A stretch of DNA of 64,000 nt from Chlorokybus atmophyticus (GCA_009103225.1 RHPI01003642.1:983099-1047098); one strand, 5' to 3'; positions 11,536 to 23,861 are shown, counted from the first letter of the stretch. The notes: generated by a model not told the origin, from the sequence alone. Translations and numbers: made by a program.

Positions 11536-14350
11536 TTACACCAGCCGAGGCTTCTTGATGTTGTCCACATCTGGCACAGGTATGGATGGGACTTCCCCAG
11601 CATCGGACACTTTGTTGTTTGGCCCAGGATGTGGGACAACCATGTAACGGTCTCCAGGTGGTATCTGTACAGCACCTGCGCACCGAGATTGTTGGTTGGA
11701 CTGGAAACGCTGGTGGGGAACTACCCAGGCACTGAGCCATACTGTTCAGTACAGCATGGCATGTGAAACAGCATGAAAAGCATTCTTGCCTGTTATATGC
11801 ATATTGATTAGTCTGCTGGATTGCAAGTTGCTGCCGCTGAGTTCCTTTACAAGGACAGGCCAGTTTCTGCGGCACGAAGTCATTAGCAAACTGCAGCGGA
11901 GGAACAAAGGTTGCACCAGCAGCAGCTGCCAACCTGTCAGCCGTATCGCCAACACCAAGCTGGCCATTTGTGCCTCTTCCCCATGCGTAAACATTGCCGG
12001 GCTCTGTTACAGCAACAGTGTGCCGCCAACCACAGGCAACTTGGAACACTCTCTGCGCAAATAAACTGTGTCAACCAAACAACCCAACGACAGTATCGCG
12101 AGACAGCTTGCACGCAGGGCAACCAGCATGCACTACCTCGTTCGCTAATGTGGAAACCAGCTGTGGTGAACATTGGTCGTCGTTATTGCCAACGCCAAGT
12201 TGTCCAAACTGCGCACCATTGCAGACCAAGAGGTCAAACGTTAAGCAAAGTGTTTGGCCCTAGCTGTGGTGTGATTGTAAGCACACTAGTAACAGGTACA
12301 ATGTTCGCTTGGTGACAAGTTGTATTGCGCACACCAGACAGCACTGACACCCATCGAGGGCACTCTGAACTTGATAGTAGGCTGGTACCTTATTCCAGCC
12401 CCAACTGTAAAGTTTGCCTTCATCAGTAAGTGCAACCGTGTGTCGCCAGCCGCCTGCAACCTATTGCAAGACACATTAGCACCATGGCATACCAGACAGA
12501 CGCAATGCGGCGCACAGGCAAACACGCACCTGTGATATTCGCTCTGCTCTCAAAGCCTCAAGTACATGTGGAGTCAGGTGATCGTCGAAATTGCCTAAAA
12601 CCCATGCAGATCAGCAAGTTGTGCTGTCTATTCACGCACTTAAGCCAGCACAGCAGCCTACCATGCCCTAGTTGGCCGTATTTACTCCAGCCGAATGTAT
12701 AAAGGGAACCGCTTTCCGTCACAGCAATCGTGTGCCGCCACCCACAAGCAACAATCTTGATGTTCTCACCCTGGATGGCAATGTCGGTGAGCGTTGTCAC
12801 ATGCACTCAATGGTATGGCTACTAGAAAGCTAGAGTGCAACCTAAGGCCATGATACAGTGTAGTGGTTGTCTACCCAGAAACTTTCATGTAAAGTTTCAA
12901 CACCATATGCATGCAAATGAGCCCACAACAAACGTAATGACAGCCACCACATAGCAATCACCTCCATGCCAGGAACGGAATGAGGCGTATGACGGTCTTC
13001 TCGATCGCCCAACCCAAGATTACCATACCTGCCCCAACCCCATGTGTACACCTTGCCAGATGTATCTGCTGCAACTGAGTGCTCCGCACCACAACCCATA
13101 AAAGCAACAGGTTTATCCTGGTTACATACAAAGCGTGTGAACTCCTCAAGCCCGCTCACTTTTGTTTGAAATAGTGAAAGCATGCATTTGCAGACATTCT
13201 GAAGAGCAAGGCACACACCTTGAAGTACGGGATAATGGTTGGCGTCGCCTGATCCATTGTGTTGCCAATGCCCAGCTGACCATTTTGATTGCGTCCCCAA
13301 CTGTTAATAAGCAGACAGATGCTCAGTACTTCATGCGAAGGTGTGCCAGAGCTCCAGCATAAAGCAAAAAGCACTTGGCAAGCACATACACAAACATGGA
13401 TTCGGCACCTGTACACGACGCCAGAGGGCGTCAAGGCCATGCAATGGCAGTCTCCGCAGACAATGTTTGATATCGGTATTCCACTAAAAAGCTGTACAGG
13501 CTGTGGTATAAACACGTCGCTAGAATTGCCATGCCCTAACCGGCCAAAATCGCCCCTGAGCAAGAACTTTGTGGGCATGCAGCATGCAGCAACACGTAGA
13601 TATGCAGATGTCGGTTCTCAACTGACAAATCCCAACCAAGACGCCCAAATCGTACCATCCCCAGGAATAAACCTGTCGCCGCTGCTTGGAGATCGCAATG
13701 GTATGGTCCGCACCGCAAACAACAGCTGAGATCTTGCAATTAATCAGTGCTGCAATCGTTGCTGGCAGTGACCTTTCATGCGGATCTCCGTGTCCAAGCT
13801 GGCCATCCTCACCCCGGCCCCAGCTGCAAACCATATCACAATCTGCGAGCAACGATAATAATGCTCAAGACCTTGCTGATTTCAGTGCTCAGAGACGGAG
13901 AACGCCGGCCAACAGATTGTATTCGACTCTGGAGTTGAGCTGAAGCTGCAGCTTGCTAAATGCTCTGTGCATGCTGACAAGGTATGCTGCCGCCATTTGC
14001 ATGTTTGTTCCCAACGGCTGGTCACGTTGAAGACCTCACGAGGCGGCAGCAGGCTGCATGAAACAACCACAAGCGGAGGCAGCCGTGACTTTGTGCTCAG
14101 GCATACACGAAAACATAACCAGTCCAGGGCCAACCCAAGTCCACCAACTGCAGCGGCAATGCATGACAGTCGGAGTGTAATAGGTTACGAGATGGAAAAG
14201 GCAGCATGCATTGTGCATTGCGAGCACAACATACCCCTGAGCACAGGAGTTTCATTCATGCAAACCACAACACGTACTGAGCAAGGCGATTGTGTGACTG
14301 GCCCCGCATGACACGCTGAGCACCCGCTCCTCCTGGTCGTCGCCTGCCAT
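11536..14350 (-). CDS. UVR8: UV-B photoreceptor UVR8 (RCC1 beta-propeller)
   Basis: A 432-residue orthologue of plant UVR8, the tryptophan-based UV-B receptor that monomerises on illumination and binds COP1. Exons on the minus strand are 14350-14278, 13842-13656, 13555-13409, 13300-13219, 13117-12962, 12770-12662, 12594-12530, 12460-12389, 12208-12137, 12052-11934, 11866-11790, 11675-11536; all phases close. Seven RCC1-type repeats are visible (CSWGRGEDGQLGHGD, SWGRNQNGQLGIGN, GWGRYGNLGLGD, and so on). The diagnostic GWRHT motif occurs three times, with Trp226, Trp278 and Trp330, each seven positions before Arabidopsis W233, W285 and W337. The C-terminal tail keeps the COP1-binding VP motif (RYMVVPHPG) and ends VDNIKKPRLV. 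The penultimate exon is followed by a GC donor, so that junction is the least certain. It is divergent from NTAN1. Confidence 0.96.
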
Positions 14351-14930
14351 GGTTTCTGTCACCCTCCAGTCAGGCAGTTGGGCCTGCCCTCAGCGCTTTC
14401 AAGGCTCCAGCGCGCCCGACAACCCCAGCGACCACGAGGACCACGGCACCAACGTCACAGGTCCGCCCCTACCGGGGCCGCATGCGCCCCATGTGCCACG
14501 TGTCGCCACCACCCTCACCTCCGCGTCCCGCCCGCCGCACCAAAACCCTAAAAGATGAACTGAGGAACGGAAGATTGTGGATAACAGCAGGAACTGGGCC
14601 AGTGCAAGCTTGCACACTGCAACCAGTCAGCAGTAGGCCTACAGCGACCTGTATAGCGAAACCGCAGCGGGGCAGCAATCAAGTCGCGACCAGTGACTGC
14701 TTCAGTCAAAAAGTTTTGAGTCAAAAGCTGCTTCCGCGAGCTTTTCTGCAGACAGGGTTTTTGACCCCTTTTTGTCCCACCTGGCAAAACAGAAAACGCA
14801 AAACCGAAACCGAAAACTCCCAGGCAGGCGTTGCCACTCAGCTGCCAGCTGGCATACAGATTGCCTGTCGAGCTCGAGTGTGAGCGTTCGTGTCGGCCGG
14901 TGGTGCGAGCCTAGCAGGAGGAGGGTTGTC
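14351..14930. promoter_or_regulatory. Divergent promoter, UVR8 / NTAN1
   Basis: The 580 bases between two divergent start codons must contain both promoters and 5' untranslated regions. GC-rich 5' flanks sit near both genes. I saw no convincing TATA or ACGT-type light element beyond single words such as CACGTG near 14496. Confidence 0.5.
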
Positions 14931-17277
14931 ATGGTGCTTCTTGTGGACGGCCACCCGCTGCCTGTATCCAACAAGGTGAGGGCGTTGCTTGTGTTCTCTG
15001 CGCCGTCAAGAGCATGCTGGCTGAAGCAGCTAGAGGAATGTTTGGCTGGCTGAGCAGCCAGCACAGCGCAGCTACACGTTACAACTACGTTTTTGTTCTG
15101 GTGTTGATGTGCCGAGGCTTATGCTGGATTCGTGTTGGGCAGAAGAGTGAGACGAGTCTGTTGTCCGTCCTGCTTGGCACGCCTTCCGTTGCGGCTGCGG
15201 CGCAAGCGTTCGCCACGTTGCCTGCCTTGCATGTCCGCCCTCCTGAGGTGTGTTCAACTTCCGCCTCTGACAATTCTGTGGGGCGGTTCGTGTACGTCTT
15301 TCAGCGTGAGTACGCTACCGTTCAGCCAGGCATTGTGCAGGTGGGCAGACCTGTTGCGGGTAGCTGTGGGCTGCTTACTATGTTGGGCAATATCTCCTGT
15401 GTATGTTACATGCATACGAACACTAGTTGCGGCTGTGATCGCCCAAGTTTGGCAGGTAGTTGGCACAGACGAGATGACCACTTGCATAGCCATTGTGTTG
15501 CGAGGCGTCGCCAGCAGCAGGTATATGTCAAACTTGCAATGAAGTATCTTGCAGCAGTTGGCCCGCACAACTCTGTGTTAAATCGCTCCGTTGTGGTCTA
15601 GCAAAGCAATGCTGTAATTAAGCGTTGCGTGCTCTGCAGCTGTTGCCAACGTGCTGGTCTATGCAGGGTGGCAGTTGCGCATGTGGACTCACCCAATGGC
15701 ATTTCTGTTGGCTTAGCGGCCATTCTTTCTTCTATGCCAATGGACAGCGAGTTTGAGGTACACCATTGCAAAAGTGCGTGTGCATGTATCTTGAGCGCTG
15801 AATGTTCTCTGAGTAGTAGCTGAGCTCCATTGTTCACCACTGGCAGCTGCACTTGGTTGGCGCATATGTTGATGTAGATGCAGTTGTCCAGACAGATGGT
15901 GTACAGAGCCCCCCAACCAAGACTGTAGGTGCGTAATATTTGGTCTGTTCATGGCGACAACCACATACAATGCATTGCACACTGCATGGTCCGACAGCTG
16001 GCATACTTGCACGCCATGTGCAATGTGCCAGCTGTCGGACCATGCAGTCTGCAATGCATGCTGTGCTTTGAAGGAGCAGCATTTCTTGTGTGCAGTCGCA
16101 AACGTGACGGCTTGCATGCACATCCTCTGGCGTCAATCGCTGCTCCTTTGTAGGCTGTGGCTAGAAATTTCCAGTTGCTTACAACAGGTCATTCACTTCC
16201 CCTGGCTGCCACGTTGGTGAACCATCTGCATGGGCTTCCTGCCCAGTTTCTGTTGCAGACGGCCTGCATCCTGCATTTGAATACCGAACTATCAGCGACA
16301 AGGCTTAACATGCCAGCTGTGCGAGGCGTCGCAGTATGTGCTGGACTTGCGTAATTGACGTGTGCATGTCACCCAGTGTGCATTCCACCAAGTAAGGCGC
16401 TGCATGCAGGTAATGACCGCAACAGGCGCGGTTGTCCCTACTGTGTTTCATCCCGATGCACGTTCTCCAGATGCTGAGCTTAGGGGCCTTCGGTGCATGT
16501 TTGCAGAGGGCGACGCCAGGCTGGCGCTGGCAGCACCGTATGTTTCCGACCTTGATATGTTCAGGATAGAGCCTTTCAGGTGAGTGTGGTGGGTTACTGC
16601 TGATATGCAGACACAACCTCATGTTCCAGCTGCTTGTGCGCACCTCTCAGTAATCACTGCGTTATGCATCTAGTACGTATATATTGGCCGTGCATGTTTG
16701 CATTGCATACACCACTTTTGTACTCCTTCACAATCCTAGGGCTGCATTGTGGTATCCAACGGCCAATTAGTAGTGTGGCATATTGCGTGTGTAAGTCCGG
16801 TCAGATCAATGTATGCCTCACTTTATACGTTATGCTGATCAGCGCTTTTGAGTTGACATGGAACATTCCCTGCAGGTATTCGGCACACGAATTGCACCCA
16901 AAGCACATGCTGTCGCTACCAGACAAAGTGCTACTGCAGTGGTGTTCCACCTCTCCTGCAGCCGAGTCCGTAGACTTCATCCCTCACCTACGGCGGTAGG
17001 AAGCGGGAGAGTTTTTATGAAGATTGTGGTGTTTTGCATTTCCAGCAGGTTGTCCTTGTTCTCTGCAACCAGTAGAGCATTCCGCAAACTCATATTCTGT
17101 GTGAATTGCGTATGCAGCAACTTTCAGTTCCTCGTGAAGTACAAGCATTGGAAGATGGTGTTCCCTGGTGAACAGCCGAGAATGTTTGAGCGCAGAACTC
17201 AGTCAGACAACAGTGGTCTCTGGTTCTGGGAAGCTGTTGTACAACCAGTGACAGCTGTGGCAGCATTTGCCAAGTAG
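14931..17277 (+). CDS. NTAN1: Protein N-terminal asparagine amidohydrolase
   Basis: Predicted 358-residue Nt-Asn amidase, which deamidates N-terminal Asn to Asp and so creates a secondary N-degron for arginylation and proteolysis. Exons: 14931-14975, 15143-15340, 15456-15520, 15667-15757, 15847-15928, 16188-16333, 16410-16579, 16876-16995, 17118-17277; all phases close. The hallmark block VVGTDEMTTCIAIVLRG aligns with the animal SDDATTCHIVVLRH segment; Cys91 is the expected nucleophile. Other family-like blocks are VAVAHVDSPNG, LHLVGAYVD and STSPAAESVDFIPHLRR near the C-terminus. The start MVLLVDGHPLP resembles the short N-terminus of animal NTAN1. Animal proteins are about 310 residues; the extra length is mid-protein and at the C-terminus. 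The intron at 15929-16187 carries a long foldback. Confidence 0.9.
15970..16059. repeat. Long foldback hairpin in NTAN1 intron 5
   Basis: Arms of 34 bases (15970-16003 and 16026-16059) are reverse complements except for one position; the core is TGGTCCGACAGCTGGCA and its complement. The 22-base loop gives a stem-loop of about 90 nt within the intron at 15929-16187. The size would fit a small-RNA precursor or a MITE remnant; nothing in the sequence decides between them. Confidence 0.9.
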
Positions 17278-17964
17278 CCTTGCAGTGATAACCATACGTA
17301 CTGGTGGACGCAAATGAGCAGACATGTTGCTTGAATAGGTCTTGTATTGCAGTACTCTAGTTTCTCTGGCAAGCTCCGACATTGAAGACACCAGTTGTTG
17401 TTATGCAGCATCGCTCGATGCAGTACTTCTTCAGCACAGAAGCGGTTTATCACTGCCTAATTTACTTGTGCCCTGCCTACTCACACCACAGCACCTGCCA
17501 AGTGTCCTAATATGCTGTGTTGGGAGCATACGGTCAGGCCATCAAGAGACAAAGTGCGTGTACGTCGGTTGCTTGACCGCCTTCAGGACAACCTTGGCCT
17601 ACTGCCCGTGCGTGTCATTGCGTGTTACAGTGCAACCTTGCCACACGGCTTGCAGCGCTTTAGCTTTGAGGCAACCTTTGCTGCACTTCTCTGCAAACTC
17701 GTCACTCAAAACTCCTCACTAAGAACTCTACAGTGAGGAGGCTTCTTAAGTATCATGACGAGACTGAACTGCAAGTTGGGTAATGGTCTCAGGTCTCTTC
17801 CTGAGGCCTCTGCTGCAACCTGACTCACTTTCACAGCCTTAGGCGGCCTCAGGCTGTGAATGGAATGACATCTTTGCAGCAAGCGGGTTGACAGTGCCAA
17901 CTTGACACCCAACCTGACTAGAGGAGAGGCCCCAGTTCTCACGACCGGGGCAGGTGCAGTACGC
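17278..17964. other. Spacer NTAN1 / methyltransferase
   Basis: Holds the NTAN1 3' region and the promoter of the methyltransferase gene. A small inverted repeat (CTCCTCACT / AGTGAGGAG) sits at about 17712-17740. Open frames here are short, overlap on both strands and are not convincing. Confidence 0.55.
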
Positions 17965-19836
17965 ATGGGCAAGAAGAAGGGGGCGGCGGGCAAGAAAGGC
18001 GGCGGCAATGGCGTCGCGGAGGCGGAGGCGGAGGCGGCCACCGCGTCTTCTTCAGGGCCCAGCAAATGGCTGCTGCCGCCGGAGACGCAGGAGTCCGCCG
18101 CCCACTCCATTCACGCGCTGTATCAGCGAGCAGTGCAGGCAAGGCGGCGTGGCATGTCAAACTGCATTCTGTCATCGGGTTTGCGGCTGATTTGCACGCA
18201 TGCACAGGGTACCCATACCTATACATCGGAGTGGATGAGCGTACATCTTTACAGCACATAGTCACAATCCCCAAACACCATGCAGGGCATGCATGCAGCC
18301 TTGGGCTTGAATTCAACCCTTCAGCACTATAAACATTGATTCACCATGCGCTTGCTTGCGCTGTAGCGTGCCTTCACGGTTCGCGCCTGGAAGCTGTTGG
18401 TTCTGGCACAGCAAACAACAACAGTATGAGCTTGCAGCTGATTGTGTTTGCTCATGCGTGCCTGAGTTGCGCTTGTTCACTAGTTGCTTGTAAGGACATA
18501 TTCATGACAACCAGTGTTGCAGATGTACTTTTCTCGGTGGCCAACTAACTTGGTCCAACAACTACGCAGACGCCCCGTGGGGAGATCAGTTACCTGAAGA
18601 AGTTCTTCCTAACTTATGTGGGCGGGAGGGTCCCCCTGCACTTGCGTGAAGACTTCTGCGGCACCGCATTGATATGGTGAGACAGCCACTCTGTTGTTGT
18701 GATGCGTAGTTTGTCTCCAAACGTCACAGCTGCTCTGCTCAGCGCAGAATGGTTGCAAGCTGACGCGCGAAGGACGGCGTTGGGGTTAGACATCGATCGC
18801 GAGGCGATGCTATGGGGCCTTCGCAACAACTTTGCAAAGCTACCCGATAGAGCAAAGGGGAGGCTTCTGCTTCTCGAAGGCAATGTGCTTGACCCCATCA
18901 CTGCCGCAAAGGAGGTGTCTCTACCAACAACACCAGCAATGACGTCCACTGAAGCTTCAGTATCGCCTCCGCCTCCGCCTGAGACTGATGCAGCTGAGGC
19001 ATCGCTATCACTCTCACGGCTGGCAGATATCAGCTGCGCGTTCAACTTTAGCACATGCTGTCTGCATTCACGCAAGCAGTTGCTGCAGTACTTCCGTCGC
19101 GCTTACCACGGGCTTAGCCCGCAAGGGGGTGTCTTTGTTGCTGATTTGTATGGAGGGTACAACTCGGACGTCCCACTGAAACTGCGCCGGGACTTTGGAG
19201 ACTTTCTGGTAAGACCGTACGGGAAGGGTGTGTGTGTGTGTGTGTGTGTGTATGCGCGCGCGCGTGTATGTGTGTACGGGCAACATACCCCAACTTGTTG
19301 TCTTGTGTGTGCAGTACACTTGGGAGCAAGAGGGCTTGGATGCACTCACTCGCATCAGCCGCATACATCTAAGCTTCCAGATAAAAGGTGGCAGCAAAAA
19401 GCGAGCCTTCAACTACGTTTGGCGCCTGTAAGTGGTTGCCCGCATGGTTATGCACATGTTGTGTTGCCTGCGCCTTGTACCAACATCCACCACGCTAACA
19501 GGTGGACTGTACCGGACTTGCGAGAGTGTTTGTTGGAGGCCGGTAAGCCTTGAGTTCATTGCCTCATTCCGGTGTGAAGCATGTGTTCAAACCAGACTGC
19601 TTGCTCATTGGCACGTTCTGTGTGCAGGGTTTGAGGCGACACATGTTTGGATGCGGGAGTCGCGAGGGCCGCAGCAAAGGGGTGCTGGGGAGGGTAATAG
19701 CGGCAGTGATGATGATGGTCAAGATGACAACAAGCAAGAAGGGCTGAATGAGTTTGAAGAGGTAGAGTCCTTCGCGCAGTGTGATAGTTGGAATGCGTAT
19801 GTGGTAGGTGTGCGGACAGCAGCACAAGCTGAGTAA
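17965..19836 (+). CDS. Plant-type class I SAM-dependent methyltransferase
   Basis: A 369-residue Rossmann-fold methyltransferase of a family conserved in plants and bacteria; its substrate is not known to me. Exons: 17965-18138, 18570-18676, 18743-19208, 19315-19427, 19502-19542, 19628-19836; phases close. Intron 1 uses a GC donor (CAG/gcaagg). The N-terminal region is Lys/Ala/Glu-rich (MGKKKGAAGKKGGG). Family blocks are RGEISYLKKFFLTYVGGRVP, HLREDFCGTAL (SAM-binding motif I region), GLDIDREAMLWG (motif II acidic end), CAFNFSTCCLHSR, GGVFVADLYGG, FNYVWRLWTVPDLRE and the terminal WNAYVVGV. An acidic, Ser/Asp-rich insertion lies just before the C-terminal block. A (GT)n tract lies in the intron at 19209-19314. 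Confidence 0.85.
19228..19250. repeat. (GT)n microsatellite in methyltransferase intron 3
   Basis: An uninterrupted run of about 11 GT units lies shortly after the donor site and is followed by a GC-alternating stretch. Confidence 0.9.
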
Positions 19837-21622
19837 TAGTAGGCAGGTAGTGTTGATCAACATCTCGTGCTCACGTATGCGCATATGCACTCTGCAGTCA
19901 CTGTAACGCTGACTGATGCAACAGGCGTGCTGTATGTGCGCAAATATAACATGCACACACGTGTGATGCATCCATTGCATGTGTAGAAGTCTTGCAAATC
20001 TCTGTACAGCCGCAGGTAATCAAGCTGACTATGCATGACTGACTGACGGGGCAGGCAGGTAGTGTGCTCGCGTAGTAGTCATAGATAACCATGTGGTGGC
20101 GCTGATGGTATGAGTGGTGGCTGCTGGTGCTGCGTGCTTGACACCACGCATAGGGTAGAGTAGAGGGGCCAAAGGATCCAATGCAAGAGCCAACACACAG
20201 TAACAGAGCAAGCAACACCAATCGCATATTACATCCACCACAACCACAGTACCGAAACTAAGGGGCTGGTGCTGTGTACATAAGTCCGGAAGCCCAATGC
20301 ATCATGCATATGCTTGACACCATGCATAGGGTATACATCATATGCATGTTGCTGTGCGCTTTACACTGCATGTGGCAATTGTAGCATGCCATCTCTTGTA
20401 CACATGTGTGTACACACCATATGTGCTACATGTACAGGGCTATTATACATGGTGGTTGTTGTCTGCTTGCCCCTTTCCTGCGTGCCCCTGCCTGATGCCT
20501 GCTGCCTGAGGGTCCTGAGGGTTGAGTCCTAGCTAGGTCTAAGGTGTCTGGCTGTATGTTATAAGCTCTGCTTGGGCCCCCACCCTAATTGGTTGTTGCT
20601 TTGCTACTGTGTCTGCTGCTTGCATCACTCGTTACCACAACTTCCCACGGAGTGTGCTTTGCGCAACTCCAATTTTTGCTATGTACAAGGTTAACCTGGC
20701 CTTCTGTAGGCAGCAGCTGCACACCAGCACGGCATTCACCTTGTGAGGCACCCACCAGGTTGCTCATTGCATGTTCTAGGCATGTTCATTCGTATTGCAC
20801 ATTTGATGTACCCCAAAAATGGATGGTCAACCCGAACCGCTGGTGGCAGCTTGGAAACTAAGTGCAAGCAAGTCAATGGCTCTTGCTGTGTGTAGTATGT
20901 GTCAACTGCGTTGCAATCAGTGTGAGAATGGCCAGTTGCAAATAGTCCTCATGGCAATTGCTGAATGTCAGGTATACATCGCGAGGTGCAACAGGCTGCT
21001 GAGCAGCAAGTACACAGGTGACGTATGCATGCTTTCACGGCTAACGGGGTGGTAGAAGTAGTGTAGTGGGTTGGGCACCGACATCCCAGGCGGACGCTGT
21101 ACTGGCAGCTGCGGCCGGGTAGTTGCAGTTGCACACGTTTACGTGTGTTCGTGTGTGCACTTGTGTGCAGTTGTGCAGTGTGGTAGGCATGGAGCCAAGT
21201 ATGTAGCAGTACTTGAACTCTTGCTGTTCTAGTAGAGAGAGTGGGTTAGGTAGTAGACCAGCACGGTGGTGAACCTTGCAATGGTGTAAATGGTGTGCGC
21301 CATGTCACTCCTTGCCATTTATGACACGATGCATGTGCCATTGTATTGCGTGCATTGTACATGTCACGCAAGTATGTTGGCTGGCCAATAGCAGACTCTA
21401 GCATGGCTCAGTTGCGCAGCAATGAGGCACTATTGGGCTAAAACACGGTACCAACACATGCCATGGTGTTGCTGACTGGCACAGACGAAATGCTGAGCAC
21501 CGCAATTCAGCATAACAAGCACATCAAACAATGCTATACAAACAACATAATTCGTCCGATATCACCTAGGAGACCTCGTGCGACATGACTGTTGTGCCAG
21601 CCACTGTGCCTCACCGTGTCTC
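19837..21622. other. Convergent spacer with degenerate repeats
   Basis: No gene is supportable. The methyltransferase 3' region includes a TGTAA at about 19904, which matches the polyadenylation word of green algae. A diverged direct repeat (CTTGACACCAYGCATAGGGTA) occurs near 20138 and 20313. ACGGGG-containing words near 20045 and 21044 resemble those in the repeat-rich spacer at 43.9-44.7 kb. Confidence 0.55.
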
Positions 21623-23861
21623 CTATATGTGCAAGAGCCACTTTGCAATGTAAAAATAGATCACTAGCCCGCTAGAGTCCACCACCGTGGTCATCAATGG
21701 AGCACTTGTAACAGCGGGATTGTACCTGCAAAAATAATGATGATAACCATTGACCTTTGTGAAGGAAGTGTGTCTCGCTGATTTGCACCAACTTATGTTG
21801 CCACAAGAGATAAACAGCTCGTGACACGAATACATCACATGTCCACGGCTGTGTACTGAGCAATCCTCACCCAAATTTCACCGCCAACAACGGAAAGAGG
21901 CCACCCAGCATGTTGGCCCAAAGCGAAACAAGCGGCAGCGCAACCGCCACCGTCATGCCCACCTGAACACACCATGTGCAGTGAGCTTGCAGTATATATA
22001 CAGCCAGACAGGACGCAAAAACTGACGAGATGCATGGGGCTCACAATGACAGGGCACATTCCCAAATCATTCAACCCCACAAAAAGAACATGCAGCAAGT
22101 CGCAAGCGCTTTTAGACACCAGTCGCTGTGTTACCCATGGAGTGTAAATTGACGCATGTAACAGTGCACTTGAGCATGAGCACCAACGAGGCAGGTTATG
22201 ACAAGAGTGTGGTCATGGTTATAGTAGGATCATAACCACACTTTGCATAGCTCACAGACTGTGGCTTGGAATGCACCCACAGATGCGAGGACCATATACA
22301 CCAACTTACTCACCATTGGCAACAATAAGGACCTTTCGTACAGGCATGACAACCATCTTGGGACAGTTTGCTTAGTCAACCCAGTGTATACATGACTTGC
22401 AGATCCCAGCATCCATAACGATGTTATCTTACCCCGTGTGAAATTCCGCCCCAGCACATGGAAATGGTGAAGATGATGAAACCCAGCAATGCGCCAATAC
22501 TGCATCCCGTGATGGCCTCCTTTTTAAGAACATAGGGGAGATCTGATGGCGACACGTGCCCTGGGTGACAGTTGCAAGTTAGCCGCTGTGTGAAAGGGAA
22601 GCCCAAGTAACATACATCTCCCCCAGACAAACATAAACCCCAAGACACCTCAGTGTCTTGGGGTTTATGTTTTGAGGTTCTCCGCACTTGGCAGAGATTA
22701 GCACGTTTGAGCCACACAGAGAAATGCACGCGCGGTGGCATGACAAGTTTCACACATGAGTGTGTGTGAGCTGCCTGACACTTGTTGCGCAGCTCAAACT
22801 CTAGCGATACACCCTTTGCTCTTTGCCAACCACAGAGCTAGCTTACAGATAGACGAGCCAGCTGTATACCATGAGACATAAATCGTTGTGTATCGTGCAA
22901 AAAAGGTGCCAGACAGTGCAACGCGCCTTGTGGACAGCCCATGCGACCGTGCGCACAATATCAAAGATAACTTGACAGTCAAGACAGATAACTCATGAAC
23001 TTCAAGTTGCGAAGAACGACAGAGCATTTGCACTATTATGCGCCAAGCAGTATAGCCAAGCGCGCAGCCAGGTTGGTACAAGGCAAGGCTTTAACCCAAG
23101 CCCTACAGCACAAACATGTTGGTTTGAGCAATGCCGCTTTTGTGAATTGTGCTTGAGACTTACCGAGAGCAAGAGCGCGTATCACTGTGGCCACTGATTG
23201 CGAGCCAGTGTTGCCTCCATGACCAATCAGCAACGGGACAAAGTAGGACAGCTCCACCTCTTTCCTGAGGACGTCCTCAAAAGCCTCTATCACAACTGCC
23301 GCCATCATCAGCCCCAGAAAAAACACCAGCAGCCATCCTGCCCTCGCGCGCACCTGCATTTCCAAATTGCAATGCAATCACTCAACTGCCAGTATCCATC
23401 TGTGGCAACGTCACCACGGCACTTACTGCTGTATGCTCCCAACAGCAAAACTGTATTACAACAATCACATTTGCAACTACCACCGCCAGCGGCATTGCAG
23501 GGTGAAACCACGGAGGCAATACCAGTGGTGAACAAACAATGACAGCAGGCTGGCTGGATCGGCGTAGACACCATACTGTCGGCAGAACCAGTACCATCTC
23601 AAATACGACGCAAAGCTGTGTTTACGGGTAGAAGAGGTATGCCATTCTAGCGGCTGCCATTCTAGCGGCTGAGACATCAGCAGATGTGCATTGACAAGAC
23701 AAATCCCTAACCCGTAAAACTAAAAATCAAAGCGTAAATACTTCTCAAAGAACGGGTATGAAGCAGCAAAGTCTTACCGACTCGTAGACGCCCTCCTGCC
23801 GGTAATGCAAGCTGTGCTGGCCGTCCCCAGACTCCAAGTCCGTGTCGCCATGCACCACCAT
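21623..23861 (-). CDS. MgtE-type magnesium transporter, membrane domain
   Basis: A 192-residue protein made almost only of the MgtE (SLC41-related) membrane domain, as in plant-type homologues without CBS or cytosolic N domains; expected to move Mg2+ across a membrane, possibly organellar. Exons on the minus strand are 23861-23778, 23353-23164, 22542-22433, 21962-21871, 21725-21623; phases close. A short polar N-terminus (MVVHGDTDLESGDG) precedes WLLVFFLGLMMAAVVIEAFE, then the signature PLLIGHGGNTGSQSVATVI. Further helices follow (GALLGFIIFTISM, VGMTVAVALPLVSLWANMLG), and the end is SAPLMTTVVDSSGLVIYFYI, the family's final ion-pathway helix. Intron 2 contains a perfect foldback. Membrane location is inferred from family only; no clear transit peptide is seen. 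Confidence 0.9.
22629..22672. repeat. Perfect 20-bp inverted repeat in MgtE intron 2
   Basis: Arms 22629-22648 and 22653-22672 (core ACATAAACCCCAAGACAC and its complement) flank a 4-base loop. It lies in the intron between 22542 and 23164 and has no coding role. Confidence 0.9.

Noticed and set aside
22290-22360. Possible extra MgtE exon (MVVMPVRKVLIVAN)
   Set aside because: It leaves phase 1 while the next exon needs phase 0; direct joining of 22433 to 21962 closes the frame and fits the family.
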